Assembly: GCF_045679555.1 (NCBI RefSeq)
Contig: NC_092092.1
Coordinates: 6,876,643-6,940,642 of the forward strand
Direction of reading: 5' to 3'
Length of the DNA: 64,000 nucleotides
Origin: Salvelinus alpinus
Lineage: Eukaryota > Chordata > Actinopteri > Salmoniformes > Salmonidae
The position numbers and the translations under genes are program-made. Every line of letters begins with the position of its first letter. Position 1 is the stretch's first letter. A model generated the notes under the pieces. The model was given only the letters and a program-made list of their open reading frames with translations, made no database searches and was not told the origin of the DNA. Shown here in pieces: positions 23,551-36,310 of this stretch.

Positions 23551-24426
23551 TAAGGGGGTCATGTGTTGAGATATACTTAGGACTGGTCACCACGTAGCGT
23601 CGCTAGGGGCTAAGAGCCTCTGGTTTTGGTGCACTGTGTTTACACTGCACACCAGTGGTCGGAAGCATTGAGAGCCTTATCGTCATAAAGTAGGTCTTAA
23701 ATCAAGAAGTCAGTTGTGTTAATTAACACAATTAGGATTGTGTGGTTTATGTTCAGTTTGAACATCTTAAAACATGCTTCCTTTTAGGCTAAATTAGCAA
23801 TAATACACACTGTGTTAGTGCTATAATCCAGAGTTTTATGACCAGTGAAATATCATTAAAGTGAGGGTTATTCTACTGTATAACATAAACAGATTATTAA
23901 CAGTAGGAGGATTTACTTTCATAAGAAAGCAGTTATGGTAATGTGGAGATGATTCACAGATATACAGTAGGGCTTTCCATTCAAGAATATATATACAGTA
24001 TATATATTTTTTTTTACAATACAAAAACATCCACAAACAAACGACAGCATACAGACACACACAAATATCCACAACGTCGCCCGTGCCCAGACCATCACAT
24101 TCAAGAATATATTATTCTCTGAAAAACAACATTATAGAGGTAAAAAGCATAATCTTTTATTTCCTGTTTTCATTTCAAGATGTATTTGCATTTTTGGAGA
24201 AGGAGGGGGCTGTGGGAACTTAGTAGAACCTTTTCTTCTGTGATCTCATACACTGAGTTCTATATTCTGGCAACGTGGGGCAACATCTTTAGCCAACAGG
24301 AAGCAGAGTTTGAGACCAGAGAGTCTAGTGAACTCAGTCAGATAGCGTCAAACCACATTTGTTTTGGACAGAAGATAGGAGAGGATTGATTGCACTCAGA
24401 CGGAGAAAGGGAAGATGCTTTCAGGG

Positions 24427-24780
<354 letters not shown>

Positions 24781-25281
24781 GTGAGTAGGGAGGATGCTCT
24801 CAGTGGTTTGGCTGTGATGGATCCTTTCTTTGCCCGTGATCACACGGTGAGAGTGTTCCAGTTTCCACATAGATTTTTCCCCTCAGTCTAACCTAGACCA
24901 ATTCAGTCCTGTGGTACTTCCTCTACTGGCGCAGCCTTTCCCCCAAACACTTTGGACTCACTCCATCAGATAAAAGTCACTTAAACGGTGGGCCATGCGC
25001 TGCCTTAGCATTCAAAAACCTCATCCATCATTTAGTGTTGTCGGTTTAAGATGAGTACAGAATTATTTGACCAAATTCACTGCAAAGTCAAATTGCTATT
25101 GAATTAGTACTCTGAAAGTAGCACTATTGAAACCACTAACCCCTGACTCAAAACATAGCAATCAAATATACCAACAATCAGTGTGTCACAAAGTGTAAAC
25201 CACAGTTGTTAATGTGGGTGTTGTAAAGTGTTACATGTTTCTCCTTAGATGACCTTGGTAAGACAGAAAATACGAGTTACA

Positions 25282-25840
25282 GGAAAGCCCTATGAGTGGC
25301 AGGGCATTATAAACAAACTGCAGTAGGGAAAGCCCTATGAGAGGCGGGGCATTATAAACAAACTGCAGTAGGGAAAGCCCTATGAGAGGCAGGGCATTAT
25401 AAACAAACTGCAGTAGGGAAAGCCCTATGAGAGGCGGGGCATTATAAACAAACTGCAGTAGGGAAAGCCCTATGAGTGGCAGGGCATTATAAACAAACTG
25501 CAGTAGGGTAAAGCCCTATGAGTGGCAGGGCATTATAAACAAACTGCAGTAGGGTAAAGCCCTATGAGTGGCAGGGCATTATAAACAAACTGCAGTAGGG
25601 TAAAGCCCTATGAGTGGCAGGGCATTATAAACAAACTGCAGTAGGGTAAAGCCCTATGAGTGGCAGGGCATTATAAACAAACTGCAGTAGGGTAAAGCCC
25701 TATGAGTGGCAGTGCATTATAAACAAACTGCAGTAGGGTAAAGCCCTATGAGAGGCAGGGCATTATAAACAAACTGCAGTAGGGTAAAGCCCTATGAGTG
25801 GCAGGGCATTATAAACAAACTGCAGTAGGGTAAAAATACA
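25282..25840. repeat. 45/46-bp minisatellite, about 12 units
   Basis: Units contain GCCCTATGAGTGGCAGGGCA and TTATAAACAAACTGCAGTAG. The first units carry GGGAAAGC (45 bp) and the later ones GGGTAAAGC (46 bp), so two sub-arrays expanded separately. Within each unit GCCCT and AGGGC can pair. Confidence 0.95.
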
Positions 25841-26188
25841 ACTCTGCAAAACCAGGCCACATGATCCTTCAAAGTAGCTGAGAACACCACAGAAGATGGA
25901 TGGGGCCAATAGGGTCTGTTGCCATGGGTTTCTACATCTCTAGGCAACTGCCTCATTATGATAAACTGTATTGATACAGTCCATGGAGCCAGGGGAGAAA
26001 CAAATGGGAATCATAGATAGTAAACATTCCCAGATTGACATCTTAAATCAAAGGATTGAGAGGAGGTCAAAGTGCACCTTGCAGCAAACTAAATGGTATA
26101 GAAGACTACATATGGAGGAAAGACAAAAGAACACTCACGTTAATAAAAGTAGAAACACCCCCGTTGAGGAAAAAGTAGGCAAGAAAAT

Positions 26189-26552
<364 letters not shown>

Positions 26553-27750
26553 AAAAAAGAAGGTCCTTAGCTTTCTTTTCTCAATCTAGTTAAGATGTTG
26601 CATCTGGGTGAGGACATTCAAGACAGGAGCGGTCGGAGATTGGCTGTGTCCCAAATGGAATAGGGTGCCAATCTGTTTGATACATGGCAGACATTGTTGC
26701 TAATTACTTCCTCGGCCCGACAATAACCGTAGTAAAAGCCGGTGGAAAACGGGCAAGCTAGTTGTGGCTAGGTGAACCACATTGAAGAGCCTTTTTGGCT
26801 ATGTTTTAAAAAGATATGGGCGATAAAGTGGCAGTCAAGCTGTATATCATATCCTAATGCATGTATAAAAACATTGGTCAACATAAATCAAACTAAAAAA
26901 AAAAATTAAAAAAAATTAGAGGTATTATTTTCCACTGTGTGTACACATGCAGGATTTTCCATTTCCTAGTCATTCAGTCCAGCTGAAAAGCACTTCTTCC
27001 AAGTGGGGGAAACAGACAAGGCAAGGTCAGGGAAAACATGAAAAATAAGCAGTGCCTTCAAGTGCAATTAATATATAAGTGTCAATTATTTTTGAAACTT
27101 TCGTATGGAATACCTTATCATAAGAGAGTGTGGAAAATGTGATGGAAAAATGTGATGGAATGTAATGAATTCACTGGTGTGTGTGTATGTGTGTGTGTGT
27201 GTGTATTTTTTGATGTCTGTCTGTGCATGTTGTCTCCCTCAAGACACCGTTTTTGGTAATAAACAGAGAGAGACCAAATCTCATCTCAACTCAACTGTTC
27301 CCTGTCTAAATACAGTTCAATAGCAGTGAACCTCAGAGGGAAAGTCTCCCAACTCACCATCATGTGGTTTCCAATCGCCGAAACATTCCATCATTATGAT
27401 GGAATGGCACAACCTCTCCCTATAAGCATTCTCCTCCCTAACACACAAACACCCAACCCAAATCCACTCACTCAAAATTCCTATGACCCACCAATAAACA
27501 ATGTGGTTGTATCTGGAGGAGTGTGCTGCTACAAAACTGGTGTCCTTCAAATGCCACAAAATTCAAGTAAATATATGTATTCTGAATGATGGTGAATATG
27601 TTTGATTTCAGTGTTCTGGTACATAATTCTCAATTCATAATCTCGGAATCCAGAACCAAATCACGGGTTGTCCACCTAATCTAAAGACTACAATTCATAA
27701 CAGTGACATGTTCAGTGTTATACAGCAGATAATAAAACCAATAAACATTA

Positions 27751-27775
27751 TTTTCCTGTCCTCTCTTCTTCCCAG
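27751..27775 (+). other. kcnj16: 3' splice site of the kcnj16-like coding exon
   Basis: A pyrimidine-rich run leads to CTTCCCAG, ending at 27775, eleven bases before the start codon. It indicates that the coding exon is preceded by an intron and a noncoding exon. The in-frame ATG at 27708 lies upstream of this site, in the intron, and is therefore not the start. Confidence 0.7.
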
Positions 27776-27785
27776 ATCTTACAGG

Positions 27786-29072
27786 ATGAACAATGACTAC
27801 ACAGAGATTAGTCCCTCTGATCCCTCTGTCGACGCCTACACCACTCCCCTGATCGCCGTGAAGTCCGAGATAGGCTACCAGCACAAGAAGCGTCGCTACG
27901 TCCGCAAAGATGGCAATTGCAATGTCCTGTTCCGCCATGTTCCTGAGGAGTGGCTCATGTACGTCACCGACATCTTTACTACGCTGGTGGAGATAAGGTG
28001 GAGAGTTATGTTCCTCATCTTCACCCTCTCCTACACCCTCTCCTGGCTCTTCTTCGGCATCCTCTACTGGGTGATCGCCCTGGCTAACGGCGACATGAGG
28101 GACCCTACTAACGCCCCTTGTATGTACGAGGTGAGGGACTTCACCGCGGCTTTCCTATTCTCACTGGAGACCCAGACCACAATCGGTTATGGTTTTAGAG
28201 GGATGTCAGAGAACTGCATGGTGGCAATCATCGTCGTAACCGTGCAAGATGTCATCAGCTGTTTTATTGATACATTTGTCATCGGTATCGCTGTGGCAGA
28301 GATGGCATCGACACGGAAACTGACGCAGACGGTAGGCTTCAGCAACTGCGCTGTCATCAACTTGCGAAATGGGCGTTTGTGCCTGTCATGGAGGATCGGG
28401 GACTTCCGCCAGCACCACATGGTGGAGGGGACGGCTCGTGCTCAAATCTTCCGCCCCACCATGCACGCCACTGGGAGGGTGGACATCAACTACAAGGACC
28501 TGGAAATCAAACAGAGTGATATTCTTTTAGCCATACCAACCACCATCTTCCACATTATTGAGCCCGGTACTCCACTCTACCGCATGAGCCTGGAGGATCT
28601 TCGGAAAGACGACTTTGAGCTGGTGGTGTCCTTCACCTACACGGACGACTCAACGGGCATCCTGCACCAGACTCGCACCTCCTACACACCCGACGAGATT
28701 CACTGGGGACATCTGTTCCAAGATATGCTGAATGTAAACCTGAAATACTACAAGGTAGACTACTCCATGTTCCACCACACTGCTAAGGTCCTGGTTCCGG
28801 AGGTCAGCGCAGAAGAGTACGATCAAATTAAGCTTCGGCGTTCCCCGCGCCACTCCCCGCGCCACTCCCCGCGCCACTCCCCGCGCCACTCCCCGCTCCA
28901 CTCCCCACACCCCAATCGCCCAAGCATTAATTGCAAACCCCCGATTGTGACTGTGGAACTGGTAAACGGCACCACAGAACCTGAGGTACATGCAGCCACG
29001 GTTGCTACTATCGCAGCAGTTTGCGAGGACCAAGGACATTTGTGTCTTCCAAGGAACCCCATTCTGACGTAG
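27786..29072 (+). CDS. kcnj16: Kir5.1-like inward-rectifier K+ channel
   Basis: The 428-residue protein is an inward-rectifier K+ channel subunit of the plasma membrane. TM1 is at about 72-98, the pore filter TIGYG at 132-136 (in [11 protein letters not shown]), TM2 at about 147-172, and the cytoplasmic domain follows. Blocks such as KDGNCNV (41-47), DIFTTLVE and RIGDFR (203-208) fit Kir5.1 well, as does the position upstream of kcnj2. Human Kir5.1 has 418 residues. Kir5.1 normally pairs with Kir4.1 or Kir4.2 in pH-sensitive epithelial and glial channels; that role here is inference. TM2 has Asp162 where Kir2.1 has its rectification Asp and, as I recall, human Kir5.1 has Asn. A minisatellite in the tail encodes SPRH repeats (352-374). 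All coding sequence is in one exon. Another Kir paralogue is less likely. Confidence 0.88.
   Translation: MNNDYTEISPSDPSVDAYTTPLIAVKSEIGYQHKKRRYVRKDGNCNVLFRHVPEEWLMYVTDIFTTLVEIRWRVMFLIFTLSYTLSWLFFGILYWVIALANGDMRDPTNAPCMYEVRDFTAAFLFSLETQTTIGYGFRGMSENCMVAIIVVTVQDVISCFIDTFVIGIAVAEMASTRKLTQTVGFSNCAVINLRNGRLCLSWRIGDFRQHHMVEGTARAQIFRPTMHATGRVDINYKDLEIKQSDILLAIPTTIFHIIEPGTPLYRMSLEDLRKDDFELVVSFTYTDDSTGILHQTRTSYTPDEIHWGHLFQDMLNVNLKYYKVDYSMFHHTAKVLVPEVSAEEYDQIKLRRSPRHSPRHSPRHSPRHSPLHSPHPNRPSINCKPPIVTVELVNGTTEPEVHAATVATIAAVCEDQGHLCLPRNPILT
28841..28906 (+). repeat. In-frame 12-bp minisatellite in the kcnj16-like tail
   Basis: About five and a half units of CACTCCCCGCGC encode SPRH repeats, with the last units diverged (SPLH, SPHP). 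The length keeps the frame. It lies in the C-terminal tail, outside the conserved cytoplasmic domain. Confidence 0.9.
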
Positions 29073-29309
29073 ATGTTCTGCTGACATGGCAATACCAACA
29101 CAATTTCATTGTAACTGGCCAATGGTCATTCAGAAACATGGCCATTGCAGTCTGCCTTTACTATTGTCCAGGCTCTGTACGCTGAAGTTGCTTTCAAATG
29201 CTGAAAAGACAAAGTTGATTGTTTTCACGATATCTAAGATGAAACCTCAGACTCTTCCACGTACAGTCAATGTGCAGGACAAACAAATAGAAAGACTAGC
29301 AACTAAGAC

Positions 29310-29527
29310 GTACTTTGGTTTCTCGATAGATGAATGTCTCACCTTTAAACCCCACATTGTACGTATTGTACTTGGGTTTCTCGATAGATGAATGTCTCAC
29401 CCGTAAACCCCACATTGTACGTATTGTACTTGGGTTTCTCGATAGATGAATGTCTCACCCTTAAACCCCACATTGTACGTATTGTACTTGGGTTTCTTGA
29501 TAGATGAATGTCTCACCTTTAAACATC
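29310..29527. repeat. 58-bp minisatellite inside LINE relic, about 4 units
   Basis: The unit contains TTTCTCGATAGATGAATGTC and CCCCACATTGTACGTATTGT. It is an expansion of the LINE sequence encoding the DECLTFKPHI region. Confidence 0.92.
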
Positions 29528-29666
29528 ATAGGTCTTGTGAAAAAGCTTAAGCTCAAGTTTTTATTTTGGTATTAAGTCATGTTTTTCATTAGAAGCGAGA
29601 AAGAGGCTTGTTTCCACTACTTTCTTACCTGTAATTGATTCTGGTGATATCCTGTACATGTATGCC

Positions 29667-29904
29667 CCTGTGATGTCATTACGTATGCTGGACTGTGTAC
29701 CCTGTGATGTCATTACGTATGCTGGACTGTGTACCCTGTGATGTCATTACGTATGCTGGACTGTGTACCCTGTGATGTCATTACGTATGCTGGACTGTGT
29801 ACCCTGTGATGTCATTACGTATGCTGGACTGTGTACCCTGTGATGTCATTACGTATGCTGGACTGTGTACCCTGTGATGTCATTACGTATGCTGGACTGT
29901 GTAC
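29667..29904. repeat. 34-bp minisatellite inside LINE relic, 7 units
   Basis: Seven copies of a unit with TGTGATGTCATTACGTATGC. The units are almost identical, so the expansion is recent compared with the decayed LINE around it. Confidence 0.95.
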
Positions 29905-31129
29905 CACGGAGCACTGCAGTTTGTTACTAACTCCAAAGCCCTCACTCATCACTGTACCCTCTACATGAGAGTGGACTGGTCTTCCTTAGCTCTTCGCATA
30001 TGAAGTCATTGGTACGTTTCTATTTATAAGGCCATATTGAGACAGCTCCCATTTTACTTGTGTAACTACATTGTCCAGCAGACAAATGAAAACGATTGCC
30101 CTGCGCTCACATGACTGTGTTTTGTTGATTGTGCCAAAGGCCCGTACAGAGCTAGGTGAAAACGCTTTCCGGTTCTCTGCTCCTTCCGCTTGGAACAAGC
30201 TTCAAAAGGCCCTGAAATTACAGGAGCTCGTCCCTTTAAATGAGTTTAAAGCTTGGTTAAATTCTATAATGGAAAATGAATTTAAAGCTACGTTAAACTC
30301 TATGATATAAAATGAAGTAGGGGGCTGTCAATGTTTTGACTGCTAGTTTTACCACACTTTCCCAAACCATCTTGCTGTTCAATGTGTAAATAGATTTTTT
30401 TTAAACTGTAGTGCTTTGTGTTTTATGTTTTAAATGTTTCTGCAACTTTGTGTGCTGCTATTTCGGTCTCGTCTTTTCTAAACATTGACTGGTTTTCATC
30501 AAGCTGTCCGCTCAAGAGGAAGCTTCTCACAGCAAGCAGTGCCTGTAACCTGGTTCAGGTTATTAACCAACCTACCAGGGTGTTTAAAAACACCACAAGA
30601 ACAAGATCATCCACATTTATTGGTCACATTTTTACTAACACTGTATAACTTTGTTCTAAAGCTGTGTCCGTACCCCGTTGAATGCAGTGAGCACAATATA
30701 GTGGCTCTGTCCAGGAAAACCAATGTTCCAAATGCTGGGCCTAAAATAGTATATAAGAGATCATACAAAAGATGTTGCTGTGACTTATGTGGATGATGTA
30801 AAAACTATTTGTTGGTCTGATGTGATTAATAAGGAGCATCCAGATGTTGGACTTGATGCATATATGACATTTCTTCTTCCAATTTTTGATAAACATGCAC
30901 GTGGTAAGAAACTGTTATGACTCCATGGATTGATGAGGAACTGAAAAACTGTATGGTTGAAAGAGATGGGGCAAAAGGAGTGGCTGCACATCTGACTGGC
31001 TGACTTACTGAAAATTGAGAAATGATGTGACTAAACTCAACACAAAGAAGAAGAAACTGTATTATGAAGCCAAGATCAATGATATAAAGAATGATGGAAA
31101 TGAAATGATGGGCAGAAAGACAAATACGT

Positions 31130-31183
31130 TGTACTCCAACAGTGTACTCCAACAGTGTACTCCAACAGTGTACTCCAACAGTG
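31130..31183. repeat. 13-bp tandem repeat, 4 units
   Basis: Four copies of GTACTCCAACAGT inside the LINE relic. Confidence 0.9.
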
Positions 31184-31318
31184 GGCCATCGTACTCATGC
31201 ATAAAAAAAACTTGTAATGAAAGGAAAGCAATGCAAGTTTGAATTTCGTAAAGTTAGTGTGAGAGGTGGAAAAATTATTGTTATTGATCAATGAATACCA
31301 ACCTCCTGGCATTGACAA

Positions 31319-31570
31319 CTTTATTTATTTATTTTTTATTTTTATTTAACCTTTATTTAACCAGGTAGGCAAATTGAGAACACGTTCTCATTTACAATTG
31401 CGACCTGGCCAAGATAAAGCAAAGCAGTTCGACACATACAACAACACATAGTTACACATGGAGTAAAACAAACATATAGTCAATGATACAGTGAAAAAAA
31501 ATAAGTCTATATACAATGTGAGCAAGTGAGGTGAGATAAGGGAGGTGAAGGCAAACAAATATATGTATAT
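31319..31570 (-). repeat. Dispersed repeat inserted in the LINE relic
   Basis: Begins with a T-rich run of TTTA units followed by AACCTTTATTTAACCAGGTA, which on the minus strand is the AT-rich tail of a common salmonid retroposon. It interrupts the LINE coding region. The limits are approximate. Confidence 0.5.
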
Positions 31571-32790
31571 GTAACTTAGACGGAAAGCTACTGAGAATGG
31601 TAGGTGACTCTATAGCCACTCCTATCTGTCATGTATTTAATCTGAGCCTAGAGGAAAGACTTTGTCCTCAGGCCTGGAGGGAAGCCAAAGTCATTCCGCT
31701 ACCGAAGAGTGGTAAAGCGGCCTTTACTGGTTCTGCCAGCTCTTAGCAAACTGTTGGGAAAAAATTGTGTTTGACCAAATACAATGCTACTTCTTTGTAA
31801 ACAAATGAACAAGATACTTTCAGCATGCTTATAGAGAGGGGCACTCGACATGTACTGCACTGACACAAATGACTGATGATTGGTTGAAACAAATTGATAA
31901 TAAGAAGATTAGATTTCAGTGCAGCCTTTGATATTACCGACTATAACTTGTTGTTGAGAAAACGTATGTGTTCTGGCTTTCCAACCTCTGCCTTATCGTG
32001 GGTTCAACACTTTCTATCTAATAGAACTCAGAGGGTTTCCTTTAATGGAAGCTTCTCTAATGTCAAACATGCAAAGTGTGTTGTAGCGCAGGGCAGCTCT
32101 CTAGGCCCTCTACTCTTTTCTATATTTGTCAGTGAACCGCCACTGGCAATTAAAAAAGCATATGTGTCCGTGTTTGTTGATGATTCAATCATATACGCAT
32201 CAGCAACCACAGCTAACGAAGTCACTGAAATCCTTAACGAAGAGTTGTAGTCTGTTTTGGAATGGGTGGCCAGTAACAAACTGGTCCTGAACATTTCTTA
32301 AACTAAGAGCATTGTATTTGGTACAAATCGTTCCATAAGTTCTAGACTTCAGCTGAATCTGGTAATGAATGGTGTGGCTGTTGAACAAGTTGAGGAGACT
32401 AAAATCCTTAGTGTTACCTTAGATTGTAAACTGTCATGGTCAAAACATATAGATTCAATGGCTGGGGAGATGGGGAGAGGTCTGTCCATAATAAAAAGAT
32501 GCTCTGCTTCCATCTCATGTTGCTCAAATGAACAGCAACCCTGGTTTCAAAAAACAGATAAAGCAACACCTCACGGCACAACGCCTCTCCTCTATTTGAC
32601 CTAGATAGTTTGTGTGTATGTATTGATATGTAGGCTACGTGTGCCGTTTTCAAATTGATGTCGGTCTGTTCTTGAGCTGTTCTTGTCTATTATTGTTCTG
32701 TATTATGTCATGTTTCATGTTTTGTGTGGACCCCAGGAAAAGTAGCTGGTGCTTACGAAATAGCTAATGGGGATCCTAATAAAATAAAAA

Positions 32791-33462
32791 ATAACATAGA
32801 TTGTTAATATCAATGAGACTAAGATAGTCAAATAAAGGTAAAATAGAATAAAATACAAATGAACTCATGGACAATTGACAATGTTTTCACAGGCAACAGT
32901 AAGAGCAGACAGGCATTCTGCACAGGTTAGCCACTTAGAAGGAGTCTGCTAAATGTCATATATTATATATTATTATAGTCCCTTAAAAGGGAGATAGCAT
33001 GGGTCGAGTACAGGTCCCAACCAACAAATCTGCTTAAAAATGTATCTGTGTACACCGTATATCGACATTTCTTGCATTCAGCAATAGCCCGAGTTCCCAC
33101 AGATTCGGGAGTATATCTCTTTAGCTTGTGACTCAGGCTGTGAAATCTGACACTATTTGAAGCTAGGATGTCCCGCCTACCATTTCATTCGTTCTTCTGG
33201 ACTGTCCATCAACCCCTTGCTGAACGCTACATCACAGCCACTGACAAAGCACATGCCTGCAATCCTTGTATTCTAGCGGAGCAGAAGAGAGTTGTTTTGA
33301 TGGGGGTGGGATCACGCATCATGCGGGGCCGTAGTGGCTCGCAGGTCTGCGTTCACACATCCACATCCATACCCAGAAAGCCTCTTGGGGACCCTAAGCA
33401 AAATGTTGCATAGCCCTGACTTATGCCAGGTTAGTATGATATCTGAGTGAGAGTGACTTACA
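32791..33462. other. No recognisable gene
   Basis: An 81-codon + frame at 33168-33413 has no recognised domain and I do not support it as a gene. Confidence 0.45.
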
Positions 33463-33600
33463 AAATCAATGGGGGCCCAATTGAGATGGCTAGACTAATT
33501 TATCAATCTAAAAACAACAAAATCAATGAGGGCCCATTGAGATGGCTAGACTAACTTATCAATCTAAAAACAACAAAATCAATGAGGGCCCCCTGGAGGT
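33463..33600. repeat. Imperfect tandem repeat, about 2.5 units
   Basis: A unit of about 57-60 bp with AAAATCAATGAGGGCCC and GAGATGGCTAGACTAA is repeated. The neighbouring 33690-33885 looks like a dispersed salmonid repeat that I cannot name. Confidence 0.75.
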
Positions 33601-33844
33601 CAGGGCTCCTGGGCACGTGTCCTGCGTGCTCGGTCGGCATTTCAACCATGATTACTACAAGTTTAGATAGCTGGCTGGATTAACTAGACTAATTTACCGT
33701 TCCACCGGGATGCTGGCCCATGTTGACTCCAATGTTCCCCACAGTGGTGTCAAGTTGGCTGAATGTCCTTTGGGTGGTGGACCATTCTTGATACACACGG
33801 GAAACAGTTGAGAGTGAAAAATCCAACAGCTTTGCAGTTCATGA

Positions 33845-34309
<465 letters not shown>

Positions 34310-35086
34310 AGACAATGCTCATATATCATGCCTATCAATGATGTCAAGAAGTTTGTATTTCTTCCGTTTGGCATGTCTCTTGATGTAATGACATGACAAC
34401 TGTGTCTGAGTTTTGGGCAACCCTTCCCCCTGTGTTTGTTCTATGCTGGCTGAAGACATAGCTATCCAGTTACTATCTAACACCAGACACAGATGAAAGT
34501 GGAAACCTGTAAGTACCTTTGCCTTAGATGAATAGTGGAACCATCTAACTCTGTTTGCTGACAAGCTGCAGTCACATTATGGCACCAGTAGACTAGTTAA
34601 CTAGGTCTGTAAAACAATGCCCCTCTGCGAACATGCTTTCTGCCATGTTGATAACAAGGCTGTAGTTATTTAAATTAGGTAAGAGAATAAGATGTTACCC
34701 ATTGGTGTATTAAAATGAGAGGCTTTTTGTGATGTCACAAAATGCTGGTGGTAATCCCGCCTCCTGAATCCAAGTGATTGACACGGGGGAGGGGACCAGT
34801 GACTTTATGATTACACTTCATCAACGTAGAAGCAACAGTCATTTTTCATACTTTAGTCATACTACTTGGATCTGGTTTCATCCAAATATCATCCAAATTT
34901 CATGGAAAACTTGATTTTGACTGTAGGGGACTTTTAAAAACATGCTGCATGTTGCAGCATACATTGATCAATGAAACATCCATATTCCCTACGTTTATCA
35001 TTTGTACTAGTTGTAGATATACTGATGATAGTGGTGGTGGTGTTTTGTTGTTGGTAGTTTCATCATTGACAAATCAATCATCAAGG

Positions 35087-35267
35087 CCCAGTTTTTTTAT
35101 TTTATTATCAAGCTGAATTTCGCCTGTCGGCTAGGATAAAATGCATAGAAATATACCGAATAGAACGGATATCCCTATTCAAGACATTGATTCGTCCACT
35201 CCGTTCATTATATTTCTATGTATTTAATTCTAACCGATAGGCGAAATCTTTTCAAAAACTGGGCTCA
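35087..35267. repeat. Palindromic MITE-like element
   Basis: The ends are GCCCAGTTTTTT and AAAAACTGGGC. The arms continue inward as imperfect inverted copies (TTTCGCCTGTCGG against CCGATAGGCGAAA; ATAGAAATATA against TATATTTCTAT). The whole 180-bp unit can fold into one long hairpin. Confidence 0.7.
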
Positions 35268-35330
35268 GATTCTTGAATATGCAGCATGTAGTAACATTCA
35301 TGACTCACGTTACGTTGTTACTTCGGGAAA

Positions 35331-35640
35331 GTATTCAGACCCTTTCACTTTTTCCACATTTTGTTACGTTACAACCTTATTCTAAAATGGATTAAATAAA
35401 AAAATGTCCTCATCAATCTACAGACAATACCCCATAATGACATCACAATACCCCATAATGACATCACAATACCCCATAATGACAAAACAAAATCAGGTTT
35501 TTAGACATTTTTGTAAATGTACATAAAAAATTAAAAAATACCTTATTTACGTAAGTATTCAGAACCTTTGCTATGAGACTCGAAATTGAGCTCAGGTGCA
35601 TCTTTTTTCCATTGATCATCCTTGAGATGTTGTTACTTAA
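35331..35640. mobile_element. Tc1 fragment, one end only
   Basis: Matches the ends of the Tc1 at 61073-63947: AAGTATTCAGACCCTTTCAC, TTTTTCCACATTTTGTTACG, and the internal GAGCTCAGGTGCATC-like stretch. The transposase is absent. A block ACCCCATAATGACATCACAAT is triplicated inside it. Bases 35641-36310 hold no gene. Confidence 0.8.
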
Positions 35641-36310
35641 TATGTTACTGTAGGAACATCAGCATTAAACCAGTCTGATACTCAGTCTTTAGTTGCAGTA
35701 GGTAACCTGTAATTGGGTGTGTAAACTTTTATTTAGGGACATATTGTGATCGTTGTGGTGTAAACGCCTGTTAGTCTGACATTCGTCTTCCAACTGAATA
35801 CACACCGCAGCCCAATACCTGGCATTTACAGTACCCAGCTCCGTGGCATTGGTGGCAGTACAGCACTTGGCATCTGGTGTGTCTGGTCTATGTCTGTAAG
35901 AACAAAGGCACTGAATGACAAGGGAACTTGGACTTGCAGAAAGCTGATCACACTGACTCTGCACGTGCCTTTCACTTGCTTTGATTTACAGGGATGTTTA
36001 ATGCAATAATGTCATTGGGGGAGTATAATGTTTTCTTCAGAGCATAATAAATCTATCAAAAAACTACAATATCGTCCAAGACATAAAACATGTGGTGTAA
36101 ATGTACTTGATACGATTGTGATATGTTGTTGTCTCACCTAGCTATCTTAAGATTCATGCACTCACTGTAAGTGGCTCTAGATAAGACATCTCTCCATGTT
36201 GCTCACTCATACTTCCTCCCCACAGCATCAGAGGAGAGCTCATGTGGGAGCCAATCATGTTCCAATGTCAGTCTCGTGCTCTCCACCTTGTGGACCGGAG
36301 TGGCATGACT

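Larger units (their letters stand above)
29164..30315 (+). pseudogene. LINE reverse-transcriptase C-terminal relic
   Basis: Frames on the + strand include LLSNAEKTKLIVF, DECLTFKPHI, and further on THHCTLYMRVDW and ENAFRFSAPSAWNKLQ. This order fits the C-terminal part of an L2/CR1-type LINE polyprotein as seen in fishes. The reading is broken by stops and by two minisatellite expansions (29310-29527 and 29667-29904). The relic starts about 90 bp after the kcnj16-like stop codon, so it lies in or right behind that gene's 3' UTR. Confidence 0.7.
30450..32790 (+). pseudogene. L2-type LINE relic, endonuclease to 3' end
   Basis: A second LINE copy on the + strand. About 30470-30780 encodes the end of an endonuclease domain (LVQVINQPTRVFK, CSEHNIVAL). 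About 31650-32250 encodes reverse transcriptase, including DFSAAFDITDYNLLL, FLSNRTQRVSFNG, a degenerate QGSSLGPLLFSIF and FVDDS at the catalytic site. About 32360-32500 encodes VTLDCKLSWSKHID and IIKRCSA. The end, with GGACCCCAGGAAAAGTAGCT and GGGGATCCTAATAAAATA, matches the common 3' end of fish L2-type LINEs. Stops, frame changes, a repeat insertion (31319-31570) and a missing C-terminal part show that it is dead. Confidence 0.8.

Noticed and set aside
27708-27785. 26 extra N-terminal residues on the Kir5.1-like protein
   Set aside because: They lie across a good splice acceptor (27774-27775), so this stretch is intron plus a short 5' UTR.
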